Program-made: the position numbers and the translations under genes
The notes under the pieces: model-generated
The model's input: only the letters and a program-made list of their open reading frames with translations
What the model was told of the DNA's origin: nothing
The model's database searches: none
In this document: piece by piece, positions 52,762-60,948 of the stretch
Numbering within the stretch: the stretch's first letter is position 1
Layout of the letters: each line of letters opens with the position of its first letter
Source of the DNA: CAYWMD01 sp964458575
Lineage (GTDB): Bacteria; Verrucomicrobiota; Verrucomicrobiia; Limisphaerales; JADLHS01
DNA length: 64,000 bases
Direction: 5' to 3'
NCBI GenBank assembly: GCA_964458575.1
Contig: CAYWMD010000006.1
Coordinates: forward strand, 128,981 to 192,980

Positions 52762-52851
52762 GTGAGCACCACGCAGATTTACACGCATGTGATGGCCAAG
52801 CCGGGGATTGGGGTGCGCAGTCCGCTGGACGCGCAGGGAAAAGAAGGCTGA
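52762..52851 (+). pseudogene. 3' remnant of an integron integrase (IntI-type tyrosine recombinase)
   Basis: The frame starts at VSTTQIYTHVMAKPGIG and continues VRSPLDAQGKEG before TGA. STT.IYTHV with the nucleophilic Tyr followed by GVRSPLDA is the C-terminal signature of integron integrases such as IntI1. Only about 29 residues remain; upstream sequence (GACACCTTTTTGACACC...) is unrelated. It is non-functional. It is too short for an ordinary ORF call. Confidence 0.72.
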
Positions 52852-52921
52852 AGGCTAAAGGCTGAAGGGGCGTGGGAACATCCAACATTCAACATTCGAC
52901 GTTGAACAGATGGAGCAGGGC

Positions 52922-53062
52922 AAACCACGAAACACACGAAAGACACGAAAAGGGAGCCGGCTCTGATTCGATTATCATAGTCCGGCGGAGACACGTCCGG
53001 GCTGGCCGGCGGGTTTCCGTTTGTTCCATTCCAGCTTTCGTGTGATTCGTGTCTTTCGTGGT
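52922..53062. repeat. ACCACGAAA-type inverted repeat, second copy
   Basis: The left arm AAACCACGAAACACACGAAA (from 52922) is inverted by GCTTTCGTGTGATTCGTGTC...TTTCGTGGT (to 53062), enclosing about 83 bases. The same element type is at 10044-10162. Confidence 0.65.
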
Positions 53063-53148
53063 CACGCAACTGCCGTTTCCAGGGAACATTCAACATTCAA
53101 CTCCCGTTCCCGCATCAACCGCTGGTGCGCTTTCGCGTCGGCCCCGGC

Positions 53149-56100
53149 TCATTCCAAGACCAGCCGGAAAAAAGCAGTGCTCTCCGCCGGGATCAAGGTG
53201 ACGCTCTTCCGGCCACCGCCGAGGCTGACCTGGTTCGTGGTGGTCGTCCAAACGGGCACCGACAAGTCGTCCGTTTGTTCCAGATGCGCGCCAGGACATT
53301 CCGGCCACGTCAGCGTAACGGCGTCGGCGTTTCGGTGAACGGCGAGCCGGAGGGGCGGGTTTGCGCTGCCATCGAAATAGCCGTTGCGTTTTACGTTGTC
53401 CGGGGTTGCCACCTGGTAAAAGACGGTGAGGTAATTCGACGCGGCGGTTCCCACCCACGTTTTTTGCACCCACGCGATGTTGGTGGTGGCGCTTGACCAC
53501 TCGACGCCGTTGCTGGCGTTCGTTCCCCCCGCCGGATCCACGCCGAGGGAACAAGCCGTCAAGGGTGTATCGGCGTAGATCCACACGCTGACGGAATAGG
53601 GATCGCCCGGCGTGACGGGGACGCGCTGGTAAACACCGCCGGCGGTGGCGTTGGTGCTGGAGACGCGGAGGCGCTGCGAGTGCGCGCCGCCATGTACGTT
53701 CGCGGTTTCGTCGTAACCGATGACGCCGCCCGGGCTGGTTTCCCATTCGGTCCAGTGGTTCGCGATGTAGCCGCCGCCCGCGATGGTGAATCCGTCTTCA
53801 AAATCGCTGTTCAGCAGCGCGAAGCAGGGGTTGGGCGGGATGATCGTGAGGCTGGCAGAAGCGGAATTGGTCGTGCCGTGGGGATTGGCCACCACACAGC
53901 GGTAGAGGCCGGCGTCCGCGGAATCGGCCCCGGTGATCGCAAGACTGCGGTTGGTGGTGCCGGCGTAATGGCCGCCGTCGGTGAGATTGATGTCATTCCT
54001 CAGCCACTGGTAGCCCAGGGGGGCGGCGCCGGCGGCGGAAACCGCGAAGGTGGTCGTGCCGCCGGCAATGACCGTTTGATCCGAGGGTTGCTGGAGGATG
54101 GCCGGTGGCTGGTTGGCGCAGGCGATGGCGTCGTCAAAGTACGCGCTGCGCTTGGCGTTGTCGGTGGTGGCCGCCTTGAGGAAAAGGGTGATGTGGCTGG
54201 CCGTGGCGGTGCCGGACAGGGTTTGGTAGGTCCACGCGGCGTTGGTGATGGCGGCGGACCAGGTGACGCCGCTGCTGTTCGCGTTGTTACCGCCGGCCGG
54301 GTCTGCGCCCAGACGGGCGGAGGTCAGATTGTCACCGGTGTAAATCCAGACGCCGACGGTGAAGGGTTGCCCCAAAACAACGGGCATGCGCTGAAAGATG
54401 CCGCCGGAGGAGCCGTTGGTGCCGCCCCAAATCCGAAGTCGTTGGGCGTGACCCGAGCCGGGTGTGCCATGGACGATGGCCGTTTCATCGTACCCGACGA
54501 TGACCCCGGCATCGGTTTCCCATTCCGTCCAGTTGGTGGCGATATAACCGCCGCCCGCGAGGGCAAAGCCGTTTTCAAAGTCGGCGTTGGATACGGTCAG
54601 GCAGGGGTTGAAGCCGGCCAGGCTGAGTGTGGCGCTGCTGGAGTTGGTGCTGCCATAGGCGTTGGTCACCACGCAGCGGTAGCTGGCGACGTCGCCCTGG
54701 TCGGCGTTGGAAATGGTCAGCGTCGAGTTGGTGCAGCCCGAGTAATGGCCGCCGTCGTTGAGGTTCACCTGGTTTTTTTGCCACCGATAAGCGAGAGGCG
54801 CGTCGCCAGTGGCCAGCAAGGTGAATTGGGCGGTGGCGCCCGGGGCGACGCCCTGGCTTGCGGGTTGTTGAGTGATGCCCGGGGGATAGGTCACGCAAAG
54901 TTCCGGCGCGAACGTGCAGACGCCGGGACGGATTTGCGAATTGTATCGCTGCTGGATCGTGGTCCGCAATTGCGGGTCGGTGCTGACCACGATCAGGCGG
55001 GTCAGGTTCAGGGTGCCCAGGCTGACCGACAACTGACCGCCGTTGAGCTGGCTGGTCACGTCGCGCAGGCCGCCGGCGGTGATTTCAAAAGCGGCGGGTG
55101 AATTGCGCAGCCACAGGGGCAGCGTGGCGGTGAAGGAAGCGTTGCTGACCGGCGTGAAATGGCAACCCGCGAGGTCGCTGTAGTAATTGTCGTTCACGAC
55201 GTAGAAGATGAGCGTGTCCACGCCGGAAGCGGCGGCGCGCACCCAGACATTGGCGCCGGGGGTGAGGGAAAGGTCCACGGGAACGCTGCGGACAATCAGG
55301 TTGCGGGCGGTTTTGATTTCGTTGCCGCAAAGGCCCAGCTCCTTCCAAAGCGACGCGCACTCGGCCGATGCGTTCAGGCCGTTGGGCTGGTTGAACCACC
55401 AATAGCCCATGCCTTTCGAGCCGCCGGCCAGCGAGTAATAAACTTCAATGCGTTTGGATTCCGGCGTCGGGTAAGGCCAGTCCGTTTGCCTGGTGCAATA
55501 CAGCAGGTGATTGAAGGGATTGGGGGAGGCCGCTTCGCTGCCGGTGCGGGCGACGGCGTAGCTCAGCTTGGCTTGTTTGTGGAGCTGGATCTGATTGGGA
55601 CGTTCCACGTAGCTGTTCCGCAACTGAACCTCGTAGTAATTGTCCGACTGCAAAACATCCACCGCCTGGCCCCAGGCGTAGAAGCTTTGCGACGCGAGTT
55701 CACCATCCAGGTTGACCACCGTCGGCACATTGGGCCGCAGGGCCCGGAGTTCGGCCGTGAATCGGACGGCTTCCTTCATCACCAACGTCCCCGGATACTT
55801 CGTGGCGTCGCAGGGGATTCGCAGACCCGCGCCACAATTGGCCCGGCACTGGTTGTTTTCATCAATGTCCGGTTCGTCGTTGAGAAACCACATGTCCGGG
55901 TCAATGGGAATGAGCTTGGAGGAATCCAAAATGGTGTAGCCGTAACCGCGCGCCAGCATCTGCGCCTGTCCGGCGACCGTCTTCATGTAACTGCCCATCT
56001 CACCCAGATTATACTGGACGTTGTTAAAACCGTGGTTGGCGGCTTCATCCAGCCAGTCAGCCGCCGTGTAACTGCCGCCCGCCATGAAGGTGCTGTAGGT

Positions 56101-56922
56101 GGCGTAAATGAATTTGTTGGTCCATGCCCGCTGCGCCGCCGTGGCGCTCTTGCCGTCGGCGTAAATTCCCTGAAACACGTGGCTGGAGAAAAATGGCAGG
56201 GCGTTGCTCAAGGAAATGACCGAGGCGGCGAAATTGACGTTGGGATCGCCGACCGTGGTCGTGAGCGACGTTACGTTCGTGCCATCCAGCCAGACGGAGG
56301 CCGGCGCGGCCCCGCCGGGTCGCCGCCAATGCAGGTAAATGTTTTTCAAATCCTCCGAATAACCAATGCCGGCGATCCGGGGCGCATTGGCGTCCACGAT
56401 GATGTTCGTGCTCACGTTGCCGGCGGAGGTAACCACGCCCAGGCTCAACGGCTGCGTGACCGGCACACACCGCAAACGCACGGCGACCTGGGCGACGCCT
56501 CCCGCCGGAATCGTGGGCGGGTCCGCCCGGTACCAGACCGGTTCGCCCGCGGCGATGATGGCAGCCGGCGGATCATCCCAGTAGAAATAGATGCTGTTTT
56601 GCCCGCCCGGATTGATGCTGGTATCCGTGGACATGGCGATGTTCGTCTTGAGGCTGTAGCCGGCGAGGATGGCGTCATTGATGGTCACCGGGGACGCGCC
56701 GGTATTCTGCAAGTAAATGTAAACGTGGGCGCCGGGTTGGTTGGTGCGGCAGGAATTCGGGTAGCCGGCGAAGTTCCAGTAGCAATCGTACTCCGGAAAC
56801 ACCCGGTCCGGTTTGTACTGGGCGCCGATCACCGTGACCGCGGCGTTGGAATTGGTGACCACGGCCAGGTGGCTCATCAGCGCCACCAGCAGCACTACGC
56901 GAAATGCGAATTTTAGTTTCAT
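53149..56922 (-). CDS. Exported putative glycoside hydrolase with Ig-like and carbohydrate-binding modules (paralogue A)
   Basis: A 1257-residue protein starting MKLKFAFRVVLLVALMSHLA (signal peptide). Residues about 30-620 form a region shared with the adjacent gene: VIGAQYKPDRVFPEYDCYW, IGYSEDLKNIYLHWRR, VFQGIYADGKSATAAQRAW, DPDMWFLNDEPD, VDVLQSDNYYE and YSLAGGSKGMGYWWFN. The alternating hydrophobic blocks and the NDEPD acidic motif suggest a TIM-barrel hydrolase with a catalytic Glu, an inference. Then come Ig (PPGITQQPASQGVAPGA), CBM-like (FENGFALAGGGYIATNWTEWE), Ig and a second CBM-like domain. The C-terminus ends AFFRLVLE. Family is not recognised. It follows paralogue B after 46 bases. 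Confidence 0.8.
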   Translation of the reverse strand: MKLKFAFRVVLLVALMSHLAVVTNSNAAVTVIGAQYKPDRVFPEYDCYWNFAGYPNSCRTNQPGAHVYIYLQNTGASPVTINDAILAGYSLKTNIAMSTDTSINPGGQNSIYFYWDDPPAAIIAAGEPVWYRADPPTIPAGGVAQVAVRLRCVPVTQPLSLGVVTSAGNVSTNIIVDANAPRIAGIGYSEDLKNIYLHWRRPGGAAPASVWLDGTNVTSLTTTVGDPNVNFAASVISLSNALPFFSSHVFQGIYADGKSATAAQRAWTNKFIYATYSTFMAGGSYTAADWLDEAANHGFNNVQYNLGEMGSYMKTVAGQAQMLARGYGYTILDSSKLIPIDPDMWFLNDEPDIDENNQCRANCGAGLRIPCDATKYPGTLVMKEAVRFTAELRALRPNVPTVVNLDGELASQSFYAWGQAVDVLQSDNYYEVQLRNSYVERPNQIQLHKQAKLSYAVARTGSEAASPNPFNHLLYCTRQTDWPYPTPESKRIEVYYSLAGGSKGMGYWWFNQPNGLNASAECASLWKELGLCGNEIKTARNLIVRSVPVDLSLTPGANVWVRAAASGVDTLIFYVVNDNYYSDLAGCHFTPVSNASFTATLPLWLRNSPAAFEITAGGLRDVTSQLNGGQLSVSLGTLNLTRLIVVSTDPQLRTTIQQRYNSQIRPGVCTFAPELCVTYPPGITQQPASQGVAPGATAQFTLLATGDAPLAYRWQKNQVNLNDGGHYSGCTNSTLTISNADQGDVASYRCVVTNAYGSTNSSSATLSLAGFNPCLTVSNADFENGFALAGGGYIATNWTEWETDAGVIVGYDETAIVHGTPGSGHAQRLRIWGGTNGSSGGIFQRMPVVLGQPFTVGVWIYTGDNLTSARLGADPAGGNNANSSGVTWSAAITNAAWTYQTLSGTATASHITLFLKAATTDNAKRSAYFDDAIACANQPPAILQQPSDQTVIAGGTTTFAVSAAGAAPLGYQWLRNDINLTDGGHYAGTTNRSLAITGADSADAGLYRCVVANPHGTTNSASASLTIIPPNPCFALLNSDFEDGFTIAGGGYIANHWTEWETSPGGVIGYDETANVHGGAHSQRLRVSSTNATAGGVYQRVPVTPGDPYSVSVWIYADTPLTACSLGVDPAGGTNASNGVEWSSATTNIAWVQKTWVGTAASNYLTVFYQVATPDNVKRNGYFDGSANPPLRLAVHRNADAVTLTWPECPGAHLEQTDDLSVPVWTTTTNQVSLGGGRKSVTLIPAESTAFFRLVLE

Positions 56923-56968
56923 CTGTTGGCCGCCCGTTTGCCACAAGCCCGCGGCCCCCAAGGGTCAA

Positions 56969-59900
56969 TCACTCCAAAACCAAGCGGAAGAAACCGGTAT
57001 TCTCGGTCGGGGCCAGCGTTACGATCCGCCGGCCACCCTGAACGGTGACGTCGTTTGGCGCCGGCAACCAATTCGCCGCCGACAGACTTTCCGCCGCTTC
57101 CAGACGGGCTGGCGGACATTCAGGCCAGCTCAAGGTCAGCACTTCGCCGTCATATTGGCCAGACAAATGCAGTCCCGCCACCCCAAGATTGACCGGGGTG
57201 GCGTCATCGAAATAACCATTGCGCTTCTGATTATCGGCGGAAGCGACCTTGCAATAGATCGTGAGGTAATTTCCGGTGGCAATTCCGTTCCAGGTTTGCT
57301 GCACCCAGGCGGAATTGGTCGTGGCGGGCGACCACGCCACGCCACTGCTGGGATTGGTGCCACCCGCGGGGTCAACGCCCAGCGAACAGGCCGAAAGACT
57401 GTCGCCGGCATAAACCCAGACGCCGACAGTGTAAACCCCGCCGGCGGTCACCGGCACGCGCTGGTAAACTCCGCCAGCGGTGGCGTTGGTGCTCCAGACG
57501 CGGATGCGTTGGGATTGAGCGCCGCCGTGAACGATGGCGGTTTCCCGGTAACCGATGGCAACGCCCGGCACGGCCTCCCATTCCGTCCACTGGTCGGCAA
57601 TGTAACCGCCGCCCGCGATTGGGAACGCCCCCTCGAAGTCGCCGTTCAGGATGGTGAGGCAGGGGCTGGCGGAAGCCAGGGTGGCGGCAACGGTGCCGGA
57701 GTTGCCGCTGTTGCCGGCGCCGTTGTAGGCACGGACGCGATAGTAATAGGTCGCGCCGGGAGTGAGGCCGGTCAAAATCCAACTCTGGTTGTTCGCCACG
57801 TTGAGATTGTTACAGCCGCTGACGAAGCTGGTGAACGTGTTCGTGGTTGAAACGTCCAGCCGGTAGCCATTGGCACCGATGGCACTATTCCAATTGGCCG
57901 TAAAACTGTTGCTGGAAATGCCGGTCGCCCCGGTGGCTTGGGGTGGCGGCGGCGGTGTCACGGTGACGGAAGTCGTAAGGGTAATGGTACCGGAGTTGCC
58001 GCCGGTGCCGACTTCGTTATAGGCGCGCACGCGATAGAAATACGGCGTGCCCCCCATCAAACCGGTCACATTCCGGTTCAACACATTGCCCACGTCCAGA
58101 TTGTTGCCGCCAGACACAAAACTCGTGAAGCCGTTGTCGGTGGCAACATCGAGGCGATAACCGGTGGCCCCGGGCGAACCGCTCCAGTTGGCGATGAAGT
58201 TCGTGTCGCCCACGCTGGATGCGGCAAGGGCGGTGGGCGCGGCGGGTGGATTGGTAATCGCCAGCGATGCAACGCTGGAGGTCGCGCTGCCGTAGGCATT
58301 GGTCACCACGCAAAGGTAATTGCCGGCGTCGTTGCCATCCGCGCTGCTGATGGTCAAAGTGCCGGTGGTTGCGCCGGCGTAGTGTCCGCCGTTGGCGAGG
58401 TTGAGGTCGTTCTTCCGCCACTGATAGGCCAGCGTCCCGCTGCCGCTCGCGGTGACGACGAAGTTGGTGGTGCCGCCCGGGAGCACTTTTCGGTTGACCG
58501 GTTGTTGCGTGATGCTGGGCGGGTTGTTGGTGCAAAACTCCGGCGCAAAACTGCACACCCCTGCCCGGATGCTGTTGTCGTATCGTTCCTGGAGCGTGGT
58601 TCGCAATTGCGCGTCGGTCGTCAGGACGATCATCCGCGTCAGTTTCAAGCTGCCGAGGTTCACTTGGAGTTGTTTGCCGTTGAGTTGGGTGTTTACGTCG
58701 CGCAAGCCGGCGGGTGTGACCTCGAAGGCGGTGGGCGGTACCATCCACGCCGGCAGCGTGGCCGTTACCGTCGCGTTGCTGACCACGTTGTAATGACAGC
58801 CGGCCAAATCGTTGTAATGATCGTCGTTGACGACGTACAAAATGATGGAATCGGCCCGTGCGGCGACCGCGCGTGCCCACACGTTCTGGCTTGTCGTTAG
58901 CGGCAAGTCAACCGGGTGGCTCTTGACGATCAGGGGCCGCGCGATTTTAATTTCGTTGCCGAGCAGGCCGATTTCTTTCCAAAGCGCCGCCCCTTCCGCG
59001 TCCCGCCTCAGACCGTACGAGGGCCAGCCCCCGACAAACCACCAGTAGCCCAGCCCCTTGGAACCGCCGGCCAGCGAGTAATACACCTCCAGACGTTTGG
59101 ATTCCGGTGTCGGGAACGGCCACTCACTATTAAGATTGTCGCCGCAATCGTCGTAGGTGCATCGCCATTTGCAGGAGTAGAGGAGTTGGTTGGAGGGATT
59201 CGGCTCGGCCCCCGCGCAGCCCACGCGCGCATGCGCGTAAACGAACGTGGCTTTGCGGTAGAGCGGAATGAGCCGGGGGAAGCGCCAGTACGCGTCGGCC
59301 AGCCGCCGTTGGTAGTAGTTGTCAAATTGCAGGATGTCCAATGCCGGCCCCCAAGTGAAATAACTCTGGGGTTTGAGGGCGTTGTCCAGGTTGGCCGTCA
59401 GCGGCACATTAGGACGCCGGCTTCTGAGGTCCGCTGCATGGTTCACAGCTTCGTGCATGACCAGGGTTCCGACGTTATGGCCGCCGCCGCAAGGGATGTG
59501 GTACGGCGGACATTGGGGAGGATTCGAGTTTATATTCGCCTGGTTATCCTCCTCGCCGTCCGGCTCGTCGTTGAGAAACCACATGTCCGGATCAATGGCA
59601 TTGAGCTTGGTATAATCCATGATGGTGTAACCGTAACCATACGCCCGCATGTCTGCCTGCCCGGCGCCCGAACCGAGGTAGCCGCCGACATCGCCAAGGT
59701 TCATCTGCACGTTGTTGATACCGTGGGCGGTGGCTTCCTCGATCCAATCGTGACCGTCATAATTGCCGGTAAAGAGAAACGAATTGTAGCTGGCATAAAT
59801 GAACTTATTGGTCCACGCCCGCTGCGACGCCGTCGCCGTTTTGCCATCCGCATAAACGCCCTGGTAAGCGTGATAGGAGAAGAACGGCAGCGGATTGGGC

Positions 59901-60601
59901 AGCGAAATGACCGATGCGGCAAAATTGACATTTGTGTCGCCAACCGTCGTGGTAAACGCGGTCACGTTAGTGCCGTCCAACCACACCGAATTCGGCGCTG
60001 CTCCACCCGTGCGTCGCCAGTGCAGATAAATGCTCTTTAAGTCCTCCGAGTAGCCGATACTCGCCACCTGGGGCGCGGTGTCAGCAACCGTAATGTTTGT
60101 GGTTGAGGTAACGCCGGAAGCCACCACGCCCACAGTGACGGTCGGCGTCGTCGGAATGAACCGCAATCGCACGGCCACTTGCGCCACGGCGCCAGGTGCG
60201 ACCGTAGCCGGGTCGGCCTTCCACCAGACCGGCTCGCCCGCATCCAGAATTTGCTGGGGCGGAGTGCTCCAGTAGAAATAAATACTGCTCAAATTATGGG
60301 CGCTCGTGTTCATTTTGACGGCCGATTTCAGGCTATAACCCGCCAGGGTCGCGTCATCAACTGTCACGGCCGATCCGCCAGTGTTCTTCACGTACACATG
60401 GACGGTGGCGCCGCGGTTGTTGGTCTGGCACGAGGTCGGGTAGTTCCCATCGTGCCAGAAACAATCCCACTCCGGGAACATCTGGTCCGGGGTGTATTGC
60501 GCGCCGATGATGGTCACCGCGGCGTTCGCGGAAAGGCCGCCCCAACCACCGACAAGTATCATCAACAGGACACCCGGCATTTGGCGAAGAATTTGTTTCA
60601 T
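56969..60601 (-). CDS. Exported putative glycoside hydrolase with Ig, FnIII and carbohydrate-binding modules (paralogue B)
   Basis: A 1210-residue paralogue of the previous gene. The start at MKQILRQMPGVLLMILVGG (60601) gives the signal peptide. The N-terminal half is strongly conserved with paralogue A (VIGAQY/TIIGAQYTPDQMFPEWDC, IGYSEDLKSIYLHWRR, AYQGVYADGKTATASQRAW, DPDMWFLNDEPD, LDILQFDNYYQ, YSLAGGSKGLGYWWF). Its accessory domains differ: one Ig (PPSITQQPVNRKVLPGG), two FnIII domains (APTALAASSVGDTNFIANWS; ATGISSNSFTANWNS) and one CBM-like domain. The end is GFFRLVLE. It is transcribed away from the sulfatase pair. Substrate unknown; probably extracellular polysaccharide. Confidence 0.8.
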   Translation of the reverse strand: MKQILRQMPGVLLMILVGGWGGLSANAAVTIIGAQYTPDQMFPEWDCFWHDGNYPTSCQTNNRGATVHVYVKNTGGSAVTVDDATLAGYSLKSAVKMNTSAHNLSSIYFYWSTPPQQILDAGEPVWWKADPATVAPGAVAQVAVRLRFIPTTPTVTVGVVASGVTSTTNITVADTAPQVASIGYSEDLKSIYLHWRRTGGAAPNSVWLDGTNVTAFTTTVGDTNVNFAASVISLPNPLPFFSYHAYQGVYADGKTATASQRAWTNKFIYASYNSFLFTGNYDGHDWIEEATAHGINNVQMNLGDVGGYLGSGAGQADMRAYGYGYTIMDYTKLNAIDPDMWFLNDEPDGEEDNQANINSNPPQCPPYHIPCGGGHNVGTLVMHEAVNHAADLRSRRPNVPLTANLDNALKPQSYFTWGPALDILQFDNYYQRRLADAYWRFPRLIPLYRKATFVYAHARVGCAGAEPNPSNQLLYSCKWRCTYDDCGDNLNSEWPFPTPESKRLEVYYSLAGGSKGLGYWWFVGGWPSYGLRRDAEGAALWKEIGLLGNEIKIARPLIVKSHPVDLPLTTSQNVWARAVAARADSIILYVVNDDHYNDLAGCHYNVVSNATVTATLPAWMVPPTAFEVTPAGLRDVNTQLNGKQLQVNLGSLKLTRMIVLTTDAQLRTTLQERYDNSIRAGVCSFAPEFCTNNPPSITQQPVNRKVLPGGTTNFVVTASGSGTLAYQWRKNDLNLANGGHYAGATTGTLTISSADGNDAGNYLCVVTNAYGSATSSVASLAITNPPAAPTALAASSVGDTNFIANWSGSPGATGYRLDVATDNGFTSFVSGGNNLDVGNVLNRNVTGLMGGTPYFYRVRAYNEVGTGGNSGTITLTTSVTVTPPPPPQATGATGISSNSFTANWNSAIGANGYRLDVSTTNTFTSFVSGCNNLNVANNQSWILTGLTPGATYYYRVRAYNGAGNSGNSGTVAATLASASPCLTILNGDFEGAFPIAGGGYIADQWTEWEAVPGVAIGYRETAIVHGGAQSQRIRVWSTNATAGGVYQRVPVTAGGVYTVGVWVYAGDSLSACSLGVDPAGGTNPSSGVAWSPATTNSAWVQQTWNGIATGNYLTIYCKVASADNQKRNGYFDDATPVNLGVAGLHLSGQYDGEVLTLSWPECPPARLEAAESLSAANWLPAPNDVTVQGGRRIVTLAPTENTGFFRLVLE

Positions 60602-60763
60602 AAGCATGAGCATGGACGCGCACGGAGGCCGGCTGGACGAGTGACCCGGTTCTAACTTTCAGTGAGCATGACGTTCTAGTTGCTTCGCAGGCCATCAACC
60701 GCTCCACAAATGTGTAATTAGCGAAATAACATCCGGTGGGGAGCAGCCATGACCTGCCAAAGT

Positions 60764-60769
60764 TATAAT
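60764..60769 (+). promoter_or_regulatory. Candidate -10 element (TATAAT) in the AT-rich divergent intergenic region
   Basis: The 347-base gap 60602-60948 between paralogue B and the first sulfatase is AT-richer than the genes and has no ORF. It contains an exact TATAAT at 60764-60769, but no convincing TTGACA at 16-18 bases upstream. The palindromic nature of TATAAT makes the direction uncertain. No operator is recognised. Confidence 0.25.
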
Positions 60770-60948
60770 ATGGCTATCATTGGACAGCGCGGGTGTCAAT
60801 TCCCGGTCCAATTTAAAAATGGCCCAAAATTGCGGCTTGCGGCGCCAACATTGAGGCATAAGCTCGCAGAACACTTGATGAATAAACAACGCTTTCGATG
60901 TGTCTTTATTCTCGATTAACACGTTTTCATTCGCCTGAAGCCAAGATC

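Larger units (their letters stand above)
52223..53148. other. 926-base gene-poor region with decayed mobile-element fragments
   Basis: No intact gene is present between the polyprenyl synthase start and the end of the next coding region. It holds a transposase fragment, an integron-integrase fragment, an ACCACGAAA inverted repeat, two short ACATTCAACATTC blocks (about 52881 and 53084) and a GAAGGCTGAAGGCTAAAGG run (about 52843). It separates two coherent gene blocks and looks like a decayed insertion region. Confidence 0.7.

Noticed and set aside
52223..53148. Integron cassette array (attC sites)
   Set aside because: Only the integrase 3' end remains and no series of attC-like imperfect palindromes with short cassettes was seen.
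55159..56916. 585-residue plus-strand frame
   Set aside because: Antisense shadow of paralogue A.
60762..60812. TTGACA...TATTAT promoter on the minus strand for paralogue B
   Set aside because: The spacing between the two hexamers is 23 bases, too long for a standard sigma-70 promoter.
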